A stretch of DNA of 64,000 nt from Phytophthora sp. 'mugwort' (GCA_033558025.1 JAUCEF010000016.1:4030001-4094000); one strand, 5' to 3'; shown: positions 11,353-21,390, numbered from the stretch's first letter. The notes: generated by a model not told the origin, from the sequence alone. Numbers and translations: made by a program.

Positions 11353-12654
11353 ATGGACCCAACACCTATCGAGTGCTTTCCTGCTCTCTCGCTTCTTCAA
11401 GAGCTAGACGACATGGAAGATGCTGTGATCGCGATGTGTATGGCACACATGCAATTTGCTGTCGAGTATTTCCTGGTTCAGGACGTTCGTGTCGATCTGA
11501 GCTCATATCCAGACGCTGACACTCGCGAGGACTTCCGGTTTACGTGCCCCCAATCGACAGAGCTGTCCGAAGTTATGCACATTCCACATGTATTCTTCTC
11601 GAGCACGGAAGATCGCATTTTGGGTGCGGAGGCGCTGACAATGCTCTGCTATCGCCTCTCTTATCCAGGAAAGCTGTCGAGGATCCGAAAGCAGTTTGGG
11701 CGGTCCGGCGCATCGTGCAGTCGCATTACCACCGACCTCTGTAAGTTCCATTCGTTATATTGGTACTAGTAGCATTAGAACTCACACGTTTGCTGTGTGT
11801 TAGACTGTTTCTAGACGAGAAGTGGCGCGAAACCCTGTATTTCAATGACAGTGTGTATGCGGAACGTCACGGCGAGTACGTGCGTGCCATTGCCAACAAA
11901 ACAAATGGTGGCATCGACAGCGTGTCGATGTTCATCGATGAAACGAAGGGCTTCATCTGCCGTCCGGGAAAACGAAATGGAGATTTCCGCAGCGTGCACG
12001 GTGTGCTGATCAACATTTCGATTGGGGGTGGAGAGAATCTCCAGAAAGCTTGCTACAATGGGCATAAGCGTCGTCATTGCCTATACTACCAAGGCGTCTG
12101 CACCCCTGACGGTAAGTAGGTGTCGCCTGCATGTCTAGCTCGGTATAACTTGATGTCACTACCACATTCACGTGATCAACAGGCCTGTGTACGTAATTCT
12201 TTGGTCCTGTCGAAGAACTCGCCATGACTCAGCGATGCTCAACCAGAGCCGCCTCATGTCTTATTTAGCTGATCACCCCGTATTGAAGAATATTGACGTA
12301 CTCATGTATGGTGATCCGGCGTATGGGGTCAACGAACGGCTAATCAGTCCATTTCGCAATGCGGATATTAGCAGCGAAGAACACCAGTTCAATGTGATCA
12401 TGAGCAAGACATGTGTGTCGATCGAGTGGTTGTTTGGAGTTGTGAAACGAAAATGGGCATTCCTGGATTGGAACAAAAAGCACCAGATACTTCTAACACC
12501 AGTTGGACGCATGGTCAGGGTCGCAGTCCTGCTGACGAATGCAGCAACATGTATTGACGGTGGAAACCAGATTAGTTTGTATTTTCACTGCTGTCCTCCT
12601 TCGCTACGCGACTACTTCTCGACAACAAGTCGGGCTCGAGAGCCTAACACTTAG
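11353..12654 (+). pseudogene. Harbinger-type DDE transposase, decayed
   Basis: Three frames cover a DDE_Tnp_4-type nuclease. They run from MDPTPIECF (11353) to TTDL, then LFLDEKWRETLYF to YYQGVCTPDG (to about 12112), then VILWSCRRTRHDSAML to the stop at 12654. Catalytic-type residues are visible: D in FIDETKGFICRP, D in RTRHDSAML or YGDPAYG, and E in VSIEWLFGVVKRKW. The first break fits an intron (GTAAGT at about 11741, TTAG at about 11806). The second has a good donor (GTAAGT at 12113) and CAG acceptor (12181), but splicing there leads to a stop within four codons. The third block therefore needs a frame shift. No terminal MYB region is fused; the partner ORF lies opposite. Confidence 0.75.
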
Positions 12655-13767
12655 TACAGTTCTGGTTACCGCGCAACAACAGCGCAAACAACTTCGCCTG
12701 TTCCTCGCGATCTTTTTGGCGTTGTTCTTTCTCGAACTCCAGCTCCATTTGACGTACTTCGTACGTTCCGCCTCAATCTGAAGCTGCTTTTCCAGCTCGA
12801 TGATGCGTGCGGCAGCCGCTTTCTTTGCAATGGCTTGCTGTGCCTTTGCGAAGTCTGTTGTAGCACTGCTTCTTTGTTTGTTGAGCTCAGCAAAAATGTC
12901 TGCCAAGGCAGCGTCTTGCTTCTGTTTCTACTTGCGTTTCCCACTCTGAGCTACACTACCTCCTTCGTCAGCACCGGAAGAGTTTTCGGAGCTTGCGTGC
13001 CGCTTGCCAAGACGTGAGATGGCAGCGGCGCGAACGACTTCACCCGATGACACCTTTGCGCGCTCTTTGCTAGTTTTTTTTCTCTTTCTCCTTTGCTGCT
13101 TCATCCGTGTGGTCAGACACCTTGTTTTTCAACTCCATCATGACGTGGATGTACGCGTTGTCTTTCTCGTGGAGGCAAGATTTTGCGGCTGAGGTTCTCT
13201 CCCACATGACGTGCTTCTCCAGCAGAACTTCAAAGCGACTCTTTGCGGTGGTTCCTTTGATCTCGTGCATGTTGAAGTTCTTACTTCCGTTGAACCTTTT
13301 TGCAAGCGCATCCCAAAGCTTGCGACTTCACAGTGCTTGGTCTTGAAAGGTTCGTCGGCATTTACTTGAACCACCAACATGTAGTCCTCATCCGGTCCAA
13401 AGCGGCGGAGCAACTTGTTTAACCCAGACTGGCAGCTCTCAGCGGCGGAGTCAGTCGGCTGCGCGGGAGGCTCGCGTTCTGGTTCGCTGGCTCGACTCCC
13501 ATCATCACCTTCTGTGTCAGCTACCTTTGAACCGAAATCACCTCCATAGTCTCCGGGCTGGCCTTCATCGTCTGAGCGATTGCCCCCATCACTTCCAGAG
13601 CCGTCACTGCTATATTCGTCGTCCCTCTCGCTGTCACAGCTGGAAGTGTTGGCCGACGTCAGTGAGCCGTGCGCGCGAAAGTCTATCACTTGCTGAGAGG
13701 AGCCAGATGGGTGTACGCGCAGGTCGACAACCGTATCGTGTGAGAGGAATGATGAAGGCCAGACCAC
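12655..13767 (-). pseudogene. Myb/SANT-like partner ORF of Harbinger element, frameshifted
   Basis: On the minus strand a long acidic, Ser/Asp/Glu-rich N terminus leads into LLRRFGPDEDYMLVVQVNA and DEPFKTKH, which resembles the Myb/SANT-like proteins encoded beside Harbinger transposases. At about 13338-13330 the frame slips by one base. The adjacent frame continues sensibly as KLWDALAKRFNGSKNF and then MHEIKGTTAKSRFEVLLE to 13070. A further frame (12906 onward) carries a Lys/Ala/Glu coiled coil (AIAKKAAAARIIELEKQLQ). No GT-AG pair explains the first slip because the two frames are contiguous. In this superfamily the partner helps bring the transposase to the element ends. This copy is probably inactive. 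Confidence 0.65.
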
Positions 13768-14037
13768 ATGCTAGCTGCGAAGGCGTCTTGGCGGGTTGAG
13801 ATCGAATGTGTCAAATGGATCTTCATGGGGCGCTTGCAGCCTCCCTCACCCTTACCGTATAATCTATCGAAACAAAGATCTTCAGTCGCATTCAAAGTCA
13901 GAATCCTATCACCTTACACCGGTCCTTGTTCCGAATTAATTTTTCGGATAGAACGGCGTTATCGCCGATTTGCCGAAACACGATATGGGAACGAAAGGGC
14001 GCGCTTCCGAAGCGGCGCCGAAATGACTTTTCTATGT

Positions 14038-14084
14038 GCGTCTGTCCCACAAACGCTAACCCAAATGGGCTTCGAAAGGTCTCT
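14038..14084 (-). repeat. Right terminal inverted repeat of Harbinger element
   Basis: Read on the minus strand from 14084 it begins AGAGACCTTTCGAAGC, identical to the left end over 16 bases. It then diverges slightly but retains TTAGCGTTTGTGGGA. ATT follows it on the plus strand. Confidence 0.75.
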
Positions 14085-14193
14085 ATTGTCGGAGTTAATA
14101 CAAATCCTTTTTCGATGGTCGTACTTATCCCCCCCTCGACAGTTGAACTTGACCATCACTCCACATCCTTCTCCGGATTCCGCACTCGTCAAC

Positions 14194-15318
14194 ATGGCCA
14201 TGTGCAGAGCAGCCACCGCGACCCTGACGACGACTAAGAAGAAGATCCGCCGCCTCGCACCTCCATCCCCCGACGCCACCACGCTCCTTGACCTCGTGAC
14301 GCTACTGCACCCGCAGCTGGTGCCGTTCCTGACGCCGCACGACCTTTCGCGGCTGTTGCGCTGCATATCGTCCATGCTTAAACCCGAGCTGAGCGAGTGT
14401 CTTGCCACCTCCGGCCTCAAGAGCTTCTACGAGCGAGATTCGGTGCACTTTGGCCAGCATTGCAGCTCAGACTGGCACCAGCTGGTCCCGGAGGAAGCTG
14501 AGGGTGGCGAAGGTCCGTGTCTCGAGTGCTTCCCCGTTCCCTTGAAAGATCTGCCTCTCCCTCGACTGCTGAACGCCCGTGTGCATCTACTGGAGGCCGC
14601 ATGCCTGGCGGACGAAGGGCTCAGTGTTGTGTGTAACGGGGTGCTGCAGATGCACTACGGAGAGTTCGCTACGCCCAGATTCGGATCCATGCAGCCTGTG
14701 GTCTTCTCGCTAGCGGCAGCTCTGGAGAAACAGCGAAAAGAGAAGGGGATGAGGACAACAAAGAGAAGAAAAGTAAAGAAGGAAGAGCAAGACAACGAGA
14801 TTGATACAGACGACGTGGAGCAGTTGACGAGACTTATGGATACGGTGCAGATGGGAGTCGGCACCCAATTTTTCAGCAACAGGAAGCAAAACTGCATCCC
14901 CACAAACGCCGTCGAAGCACATTGGCGCAGTATCGACGTAGATATGGAGACGGGCACCTCGACGTGCCGCTATTGCCAGTATGTTGCAGAAGACTCGTCC
15001 AAGCATCGGTGTGAGAGGTGTACGCATGTCTTCTCGCAACTGTTGCAACAACATTGTGTTGCGCTGTACCAGCCGCTGAAGCTTTTCATGTTCAGACATT
15101 TGAAACATGTTCGCTACATGAAGCCGTGTCGAGGCTGGAACTGCGCCGATGGCGACTTCAATGGAGACAACTTGATGGATTTGATTGCTGGATTCACGCC
15201 CGCTGGAGTACTGTGCGGTGTTTACCTGACGGATCTCCGAATTCTGCCAAGAATGATCGGCGACAGGCTGGCGTTAGGGGCGTTCAAGCCCGTGATTGAG
15301 CGCAGACCCTTGATGTAG
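14194..15318 (+). CDS. Unknown protein with CxxC pairs, 374 aa
   Basis: I start this gene at the ATG at 14194. The same frame is open back to 13768, but that upstream part runs through the right end of the Harbinger element and its reverse-strand ORF, so it is unlikely to be native. The protein has an N-terminal helical, Leu-rich region (TLLDLVTLLHPQLVPFL), a Lys/Arg-rich stretch near residues 185-205 (TTKRRKVKKEE) that may be nuclear, and a zinc-ribbon-like block with CRYC and CERC pairs near residues 262-280. The C-terminal block contains LIAGFTPAGVLCGVYLTDLR. A decayed copy of that block lies downstream (about 16200-16800), so this is a small local family. I do not recognise it further. 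Confidence 0.65.
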   Translation: MAMCRAATATLTTTKKKIRRLAPPSPDATTLLDLVTLLHPQLVPFLTPHDLSRLLRCISSMLKPELSECLATSGLKSFYERDSVHFGQHCSSDWHQLVPEEAEGGEGPCLECFPVPLKDLPLPRLLNARVHLLEAACLADEGLSVVCNGVLQMHYGEFATPRFGSMQPVVFSLAAALEKQRKEKGMRTTKRRKVKKEEQDNEIDTDDVEQLTRLMDTVQMGVGTQFFSNRKQNCIPTNAVEAHWRSIDVDMETGTSTCRYCQYVAEDSSKHRCERCTHVFSQLLQQHCVALYQPLKLFMFRHLKHVRYMKPCRGWNCADGDFNGDNLMDLIAGFTPAGVLCGVYLTDLRILPRMIGDRLALGAFKPVIERRPLM

Positions 15319-16195
15319 TCGGTACACATGGTATTTCAAGTGGAGGACGGAGTCGGGAATGGAGGTATATACGTTGCAACCTCGATTGGGCTGATATCGC
15401 TGCGCGAGTTTTAGATTTTGCAGATCGCTACTTGTGGCAGCAAATAATTTTGTGGTAATTTGCTCGCTATTGATATTGTTTTGAGCTGAAAACGGTTGAA
15501 GTTTGCTAGGCTTATCTCTGACCCCTGTTCAAGATACAGCATAAGGCAGGGATCCACGTCGTTAAGTCTGCGTGGATCCTGCATTCGATCAGTATTTTGA
15601 AGTTGCCACCCGATACGGCCCGCGCGACGTTGGCAACTCAAAAGCGTCACCAGCTTTGAATTCTAGAATATTGACGGATCATTAACTATTGAGAAGTAGA
15701 ACAAGCAAATCAATGGACAGGTTCAGTACACAGGAAAAATGATGAAAAAGAGAAGCAAGACAAACTCAGAAGAGGGAGCAAATGGCGTTGCCTGCTATTG
15801 TGACGCTGCTGCCATTGAGTCTTACCTCATTCTTGTCACGTTGAATCTGTTTGGCCGTGTTCTCCTTCAGTCTCGAAGGATAGGCGCGACACTAAGGGAC
15901 GCAAGGAAGTGCAGATCGGCAAAAGATGCAGGCGAGACTGGCACCACTTAGTGCATTCAAAGGCAACAGCTGGTCACCTCGATCGTTGCATGTAAGCCCT
16001 ACCGAACGAACTACCCCTGCCCCGCGCGCTCAATGCTCGACACCATCTCTTGGAAGCCATATATTTGAGTTACACACAAAGGTACCCGGCCGCACTGTTT
16101 TCAGCTTCTTCAACAGGATCGCAGCTTCGAACGCAGACATGCTGGTGCGTTTTAACCAGTTGTGCTCTCTCACTTAAAGAGCAGCGGTCTTAGGC
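15319..16195. other. Intergenic, no gene recognised
   Basis: About 880 bp with only short open frames in all directions. An imperfect hairpin lies at 15548-15583 (arms GATCCACG and CGTGGATC). Its transcript partner is unknown. Confidence 0.4.
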
Positions 16196-16830
16196 ACACG
16201 CTCTTCTGTTTGATCGACAAGCATTGTCGCTCTGAGGCGCACTGGAAATTCAGTTATGTGGACTTAGCTACTGACGCTACGTCTTGCTACTTTCGTGTTG
16301 CCAATACAGACAGCATATTCGATTCCCCACTGAACCCGCAGTTTCGCGAGGAGGAGTACGATATCCTGGCGCGCCAGCACTAATCAGGACGTCTATTAGC
16401 CGTTAAGAAAGATTTATAACGCGTTACCTGCAGCACATTCGCTTCGAGCGTCCTTCGCGCGGTTGAAACGAAGCCGATAAACTTTCAAAGCAACCAGTGG
16501 CTCGTTCCGATCGCGGGCTTCACGACATGTGGCGTGCTCTGTGGTGTGTATCTGACGGATGTCCGCACCCTGAACGCATAGATCAAGGACCACTTCGAGC
16601 CCGGTGTATTTCCGTTCGTCGAGAATGCAAACGACCTCTACTCTCCTCCGTATCGCGTACTAGCGTGGATTTTGGTACCGAATCGGTGATACCGACACGT
16701 GGTGCCGCTTGGATCTCCTTGCCCTCTGCGTGATAGAACTGCAGTGTGTCGACCTCAACTGGTACGAATGAGCCCGTCTGGACTTGTCACTATGACAGAG
16801 CTGGAGATCGCGATGACGTACCGAATGTAG
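16196..16830 (+). pseudogene. Decayed paralogue of the 14194-15318 gene
   Basis: Two pieces match the preceding gene in order. At about 16226-16300 is a block with EAHWKFSYVDLATDATSCYF, comparable to EAHWRSIDVDMETGTSTC in the intact gene. At about 16503-16580 is IAGFTTCGVLCGVYLTDVRT, comparable to IAGFTPAGVLCGVYLTDLRI. The pieces lie in different frames. In-frame stops occur at 16381 and just after the second block (TLNA then TAG). The region between the blocks is eroded. The second block continues beyond its stop as IKDHFEPGVFPF, suggesting the ancestral protein was longer at its C terminus. Confidence 0.65.
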
Positions 16831-17151
16831 CCATGTGAACGAATACCTGAGCAGGAAAGTGTACGTAGCTCTGACGTCGTGACGTCATGGGTTCACCTAC
16901 GCCCTCTTATGTTGCAGAGAATTCTTAGGAACGGCGAGAAAATTCCGCACCGGTGACGTCCGGCCATAGTGAAATCAACATCCAAAGCGCAGATTCGAAC
17001 GCGTCCCATCGACAGCATCACTAGATTCCCATGAATTTTCCCTTTTCCATCTCAGCAGTAATCTCTCCCGAACAATAATTTATTTTGCATTACAGTATTG
17101 TTGTTTGTCAGTTACAGTCCTCATTCCTCAATCGCCTCGCTTAGTGGCCAA
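16831..17151. other. Intergenic upstream of SERAC1-like gene
   Basis: About 320 bp, AT-rich at 17040-17100, with no open frame of note. It should contain the promoter and 5' UTR of the next gene. Confidence 0.35.
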
Positions 17152-19977
17152 ATGTTCCACGTGGCCAAACGCCCGTTCTTCCTGGTGGCTAGTGCCAGTG
17201 TCAGTGCCGGCGCCGGGTTCATATATCTGGGCGAAGAAGGCAAACCGCTGAACATCGGGGCCATTACCTCTACAACTTCCCAATTATCGGGTTCAACTAC
17301 GAAGCGACCATTGTCTCGAAAGACCCGGTCGCGAACGTTGAAGGCCACGTCGAGACAAGAACTGGGACTGCAGCAGAGTTTGATCCGAGATGTGGCGTGT
17401 TGGGTCACGTCCGCTTCGGTGACTTCCGCTCGACAAGCATTCACGACCCCTTCCGTACCTTACGCGACAGTGGAGGAAGGCAACGAGGGACTCGATACGA
17501 CCTTAAAGTGTAACCAAGTGTATCAGAACCTCTTGACTTGGCTACATCACATCTCACCCGAGTCAACTGGATGGGACCCTAACCAAGTATTGGCAAGCTC
17601 CAGTTTCGCTATGCTCGTGAATTTATTGTCCGACCCAGACAATAATTTTTCATTACAGGACGATTTAGAGGAAGAATTATATCAAGTCATAGGCGTTTTG
17701 TCGACGAATGCGCAATGTGCTCAAGCCATTGCCGAGCGAGCGACGCGCTATGGGAAACAAGCGTTGCTGAATCTGGCTGAGACTCATGAGAACGACCCAA
17801 GGATGGGGGACGCCTTATCTCGTCTCGTAACTCTCGACAGCAACGACTGCCACTTTGGACCAGCCAATCTGGCGTCTCTTTTGTCGTTAGCAGTCGCGGA
17901 TGTACCGGATCAATACCTGGCGTTTGCATTGTGGGGCTTGGCTAAGGCTGCGACGCCAGAAGCTGTTAGTCGACGCTATAAGTTACGTAAAATGATTTTG
18001 GGTGACGATAGCACGGTCACAACACGACGGAAACTCGTTAACAGTGACAAATTGTGGGACGCAGTGACTCAACTTGGCACTGAACGTTCAGAGCTCGTGC
18101 AGCTTCAAGCTGCTCGACTGATGCACGAGCTTAGTACTGACATAGCTGTCGTTCAAAGGATGCGACGTCATGCAAAGTGTGCTGAGATGTTAGTGAACTG
18201 GATGAGTTCGTCTTGTAAAGAACTGGCTTGTATTTCGCTCAAGATCGTGGCCAAGTTGGCTGATGCTGACCACGATTTTCAACATCAATTGGTCGCTGCT
18301 GGAGCGCTGGAGACTTTACGAACTCGAATTCTTGAAGATTCTGACCGTCAGGTGACTGCAAAACTGCTCGAAGCTATTCGCTGCCTTGCTGCTCCTACCA
18401 CGGAAGACGCGACGTTTGTACTGGATCAAGATGCACTGTCGTTTGTAAGTGACTCTGACGACGGGGAGCCACTTTACGACGATATTGAGAACATGAATAT
18501 TGTACTTAAACACGGATACGTCGATGGGTGGATTGAGCTGTTTACTACGTTTCTAAAAGGCGGCGGCGAAGGCATCCGTGACGAAGCTGCTCTGTGCCTT
18601 GAACAGATGGCAACTCATGGGGTTCACAAGGACCAAGTCGTCCAGGAATGGCTCATTGCTGTCTTGGATTCCGTGCTGGATAAAGTTCCTCTTCAAGTTG
18701 CTAAAGGAGCTTGCAGTGTACGAGAAGCGAGATCACGTACTCTGCCTATTCAGGGTAAGACGACGGACACTTTATCCTATGAAGCATCACATGCTAAGGC
18801 ACTGCGTGCATTGGCTTTTGTCATGGAACGTAACGAGTGTCAAGAAGAATTAATTCGTCGTGGTGGTATTTCGATTCTCAAGATCCTGCTGCACTCTGAC
18901 AACGCAGTGGTACAGCGGGAGACGGCTCGTGTACTGGCAAACCTGTTTGCATGTGATGATATGGCTCCAGAATTGCAACACTTTGCAATGAACGACTGTC
19001 AATTGGAAGCAGCTCTTGAGAAATGGACTCGATCTGAAGATATTAAACTGGAATCGATGGCGCATCGAGCTCGTTCAAACCGAAGATATCAAAACTCGCT
19101 TCAGACAGGAGGAGATACGAACAAGAAGGTGAAATATCTCGATGGTATTCACCCGCTTCATCTGTCTGGAAGTTCGAGTATTCAACAAAGCGAGTATACT
19201 GTCGATATCGTCTTCGTTCATGGCCTGTTGGGATGTCCATTCAGTACGTGGACTTGTGGCGAAGAGGAAGATACGGTATGGGCTCAGCAATGGCTTCTCG
19301 ACGATATGAAGCAGGAAGGTTTTAATCCGCGCGTATTGTCCGTTGGCTACGACTCTCAACTATTAGCTTCTGGGTCGGTGTGGAAGCCAATGTGCTTGGA
19401 AGAAACTGGCACCGAGATCTTAATGCAATTGAAAGCAGCTCGTGTTGGCTGCGGAGATCGCCCCGTGGTCTTCGTAACTCACAGTCTCGGTGGAATTATC
19501 CTGAAGCAAGTTTTGCTGGCTTCAGCACATTCCGAGTCACAAGAGGACGGATCGAATCTGGTCGACAACGTGAATGGCGTCGTGTTCTTCGGAGTCCCTC
19601 ACCATGGCAGTCCGGTAGCCCAGAGGATTCAAACCTTCAAGCCACGTCGAATTACTCTGCATCCTGTGACAGAGCATTTACATGGCACTCCTCACTTGGA
19701 AATGCTAAACGACTGGTGCTCGGAGGTTTTCGAGGAGAAGAACATTCCATCGCTTAGTGTTGGTGAAGGTTTGCCTTGTCGTCTGCCTCTGATCGGTGTG
19801 GAAGCATTGGTCGTGCCGCCAGCTTCGGCTAATCCTGGGTTTGGTGAGTTTGTCCCCATTTCTGATGCGACGCATGTGGACGTGTGCAAACCAGCATCGA
19901 CTGACGATTTACGCTATAAATTGGTGCGGAAATTTATCTCCAAGAATGCGAGTTCGACACAGTCGACTGCAGCGTAG
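17152..19977 (+). CDS. SERAC1-like protein with ARM-type helices and alpha/beta hydrolase fold, 941 aa
   Basis: Intronless; I start at the first ATG (17152) rather than an upstream TTG. The N terminus (MFHVAKRPFFLVASASVSAG) is basic and hydrophobic, suiting a mitochondrial or membrane-anchor signal. Residues about 120-640 are helical ARM/HEAT-like repeats (for example AVVQRETARVLANLFACD). From about residue 680 an alpha/beta hydrolase domain begins with DIVFVHGLLGCPFSTW. The nucleophile elbow is FVTHSLGGIILKQ (Ser near residue 776), followed by VVFFGVPHHGSP. A candidate catalytic His lies in SDATHVDVCKP near residue 905. This arrangement matches SERAC1, which acts in phosphatidylglycerol remodelling at mitochondrial-ER contacts in animals. 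The substrate in oomycetes is unknown. The ankyrin gene converges on it with about 120 bp between stops. Confidence 0.85.
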   Translation: MFHVAKRPFFLVASASVSAGAGFIYLGEEGKPLNIGAITSTTSQLSGSTTKRPLSRKTRSRTLKATSRQELGLQQSLIRDVACWVTSASVTSARQAFTTPSVPYATVEEGNEGLDTTLKCNQVYQNLLTWLHHISPESTGWDPNQVLASSSFAMLVNLLSDPDNNFSLQDDLEEELYQVIGVLSTNAQCAQAIAERATRYGKQALLNLAETHENDPRMGDALSRLVTLDSNDCHFGPANLASLLSLAVADVPDQYLAFALWGLAKAATPEAVSRRYKLRKMILGDDSTVTTRRKLVNSDKLWDAVTQLGTERSELVQLQAARLMHELSTDIAVVQRMRRHAKCAEMLVNWMSSSCKELACISLKIVAKLADADHDFQHQLVAAGALETLRTRILEDSDRQVTAKLLEAIRCLAAPTTEDATFVLDQDALSFVSDSDDGEPLYDDIENMNIVLKHGYVDGWIELFTTFLKGGGEGIRDEAALCLEQMATHGVHKDQVVQEWLIAVLDSVLDKVPLQVAKGACSVREARSRTLPIQGKTTDTLSYEASHAKALRALAFVMERNECQEELIRRGGISILKILLHSDNAVVQRETARVLANLFACDDMAPELQHFAMNDCQLEAALEKWTRSEDIKLESMAHRARSNRRYQNSLQTGGDTNKKVKYLDGIHPLHLSGSSSIQQSEYTVDIVFVHGLLGCPFSTWTCGEEEDTVWAQQWLLDDMKQEGFNPRVLSVGYDSQLLASGSVWKPMCLEETGTEILMQLKAARVGCGDRPVVFVTHSLGGIILKQVLLASAHSESQEDGSNLVDNVNGVVFFGVPHHGSPVAQRIQTFKPRRITLHPVTEHLHGTPHLEMLNDWCSEVFEEKNIPSLSVGEGLPCRLPLIGVEALVVPPASANPGFGEFVPISDATHVDVCKPASTDDLRYKLVRKFISKNASSTQSTAA

Positions 19978-20100
19978 ATTGGATTATGAAGCAATGATTC
20001 ATATTTATACAGTATTAATACACTTAGTAGATTAAAAATTGTACCGGGTATTATACGTCGATATGTCGTATGCCGTATCGTCCTGGTTAAACAAAACAGG

Positions 20101-21116
20101 TTAAGAGAACTCTGAAATTGACAAAACACGGAGTGTTCTAAACTCACAAACCTCAATATTGTCGAGGTCGACTCGTGCCCCGAGAGACGTAAGATAACTG
20201 TAAACGTGTGGATGGAGATGTTTAGCTGCCTTGTGAGCTGGACTCTCCTTTAGAACACTATCTTCCTGGAATTTCATGTCTGGAAATATCTCCATAAGGA
20301 ACTTTAAACACTTGTCGGATCCATGGGCAGAGGCGACGTGGAGAATCGAAAAACCCTGTAAGTTGCAGATGACAACATTAGCCATTAAAACTTTGTGTAT
20401 ATATACAGGTTACCGAGCGCTCTATGCACATTATTCGCCTTCTTCCAGAAATCAGCTTTCTTCGAGTCGTGTAGCGTCTTGAGTACTTCGACATTGTCGA
20501 CAGATGCAGCCAAGTGGAGCGGAGTGTAACCCAAACGTGAATCGGTTACGTTCATGCTCACACCAAGATTTAGAAGCACTTCCAGTACGTTGACGTGATT
20601 ATACACAGCAGCAACGTGCACTGTCGACCATCCCTACAATAACAGGATAAGACTGAGCTAAGTAATTCATAATTTATACGTCATGCGGACTGAAGCTTAC
20701 CTTGGTGTTTTCAATGCGTGGATCGCCTTTAATTTGGCAGAGAATACTCACAACTTTAGCTCGACCAAATGCAGCAGCCAAAGTCATCATCGTCTCGCCC
20801 TAAACAAGGAATAATTACAAGACTATCCGATACGAAGATAAAAGGCGAGCCGTACCCGGGCATCTTTTCCATTAACCTGTTGAGGAAGTGAGAACGCGAG
20901 CATAACCTGTCTGGATTCCTGCCACTGAAATCCTTCGGCTGCTAAGCTGCAGGCCTGTTCAAATGCAGCCCAAAACTTCGGCTCTGGGAAATTCCGCCCG
21001 AAATGCACTGCAAAAGATGCTTCAATGACCTGCTTCTTGTCGCTAGGAGCAAGGATTGAGCCCACCAAGATCCGACGCCTCGCTTCAATCCACGCACACT
21101 CGGGTTTCGCAGTCAT
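20101..21116 (-). CDS. Ankyrin-repeat protein, at least four exons, 5' end uncertain
   Basis: Exons that join in phase are about 21116-20856, 20799-20701, 20633-20430 and 20355-20101. They give ankyrin-type units: GETMMTLAAAFGRAKVVSIL, GWSTVHVAAVYNHVNVLEVL, GYTPLHLAASVDNVEVLKTL and FSILHVASAHGSDKCLKFL. The first in-frame ATG in exon 1 is at 21116. The frame stays open and coding-like upstream to about 21254 (EYWPEFEYKNSASS), ending at a TAG that could be an acceptor, so a further 5' exon is likely. The donor for the third intron is GTGCAT at 20429; the nearer GTAACC would break the frame. Ankyrin repeats bind other proteins; no specific role can be assigned. Confidence 0.65.
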
Positions 21117-21308
21117 ATTCTTCAATGTCTTACTATTGTGGGTTGTACTAAGATAAGTCGAGACGTGCTTGTGTAGCGGCCGCCAACGACCACTATCATT
21201 AGCACTACTGGCGGAATTTTTGTACTCAAACTCAGGCCAGTATTCCTACTATTTTCAGCGATAAACATCTTCCCATATCAAGCGCCTGTAGTGCTACGAG
21301 CTCGGTTC

Positions 21309-21324
21309 GCTCATTTCCAACTTC
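21309..21324 (+). promoter_or_regulatory. Candidate oomycete initiator (Inr/FPR-like) for the Tubby-like gene
   Basis: GCTCATTTCCAACTT lies about 80 bp before the ATG at 21391 and fits the oomycete core consensus GCTCATTYYNCAWTTT closely. The transcription start would lie within it. This is based on consensus matching only. Confidence 0.5.
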
Positions 21325-21390
21325 GGCGCCAGAAGCAGTCGACAGTGTTTACTACTTAAGGTCATTTAGGTTCAAGCAAACGTATATACT

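Larger units (their letters stand above)
11173..14087. mobile_element. Harbinger (PIF/Harbinger) DNA transposon with TIRs and 3-bp TSD
   Basis: Inverted repeats begin AGAGACCTTTCGAAGC at 11176 and, on the opposite strand, at 14084. They stay similar for about 45 bp (both contain TTAGCGTTT followed by TGGGA). Each is flanked by ATT (11173-11175 and 14085-14087), a 3-bp target duplication as expected for this superfamily. The element is about 2.9 kb and holds two convergent genes: a DDE transposase (+) and a Myb/SANT-like DNA-binding ORF (-). Both are damaged, so the copy is probably not autonomous now. Confidence 0.8.
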
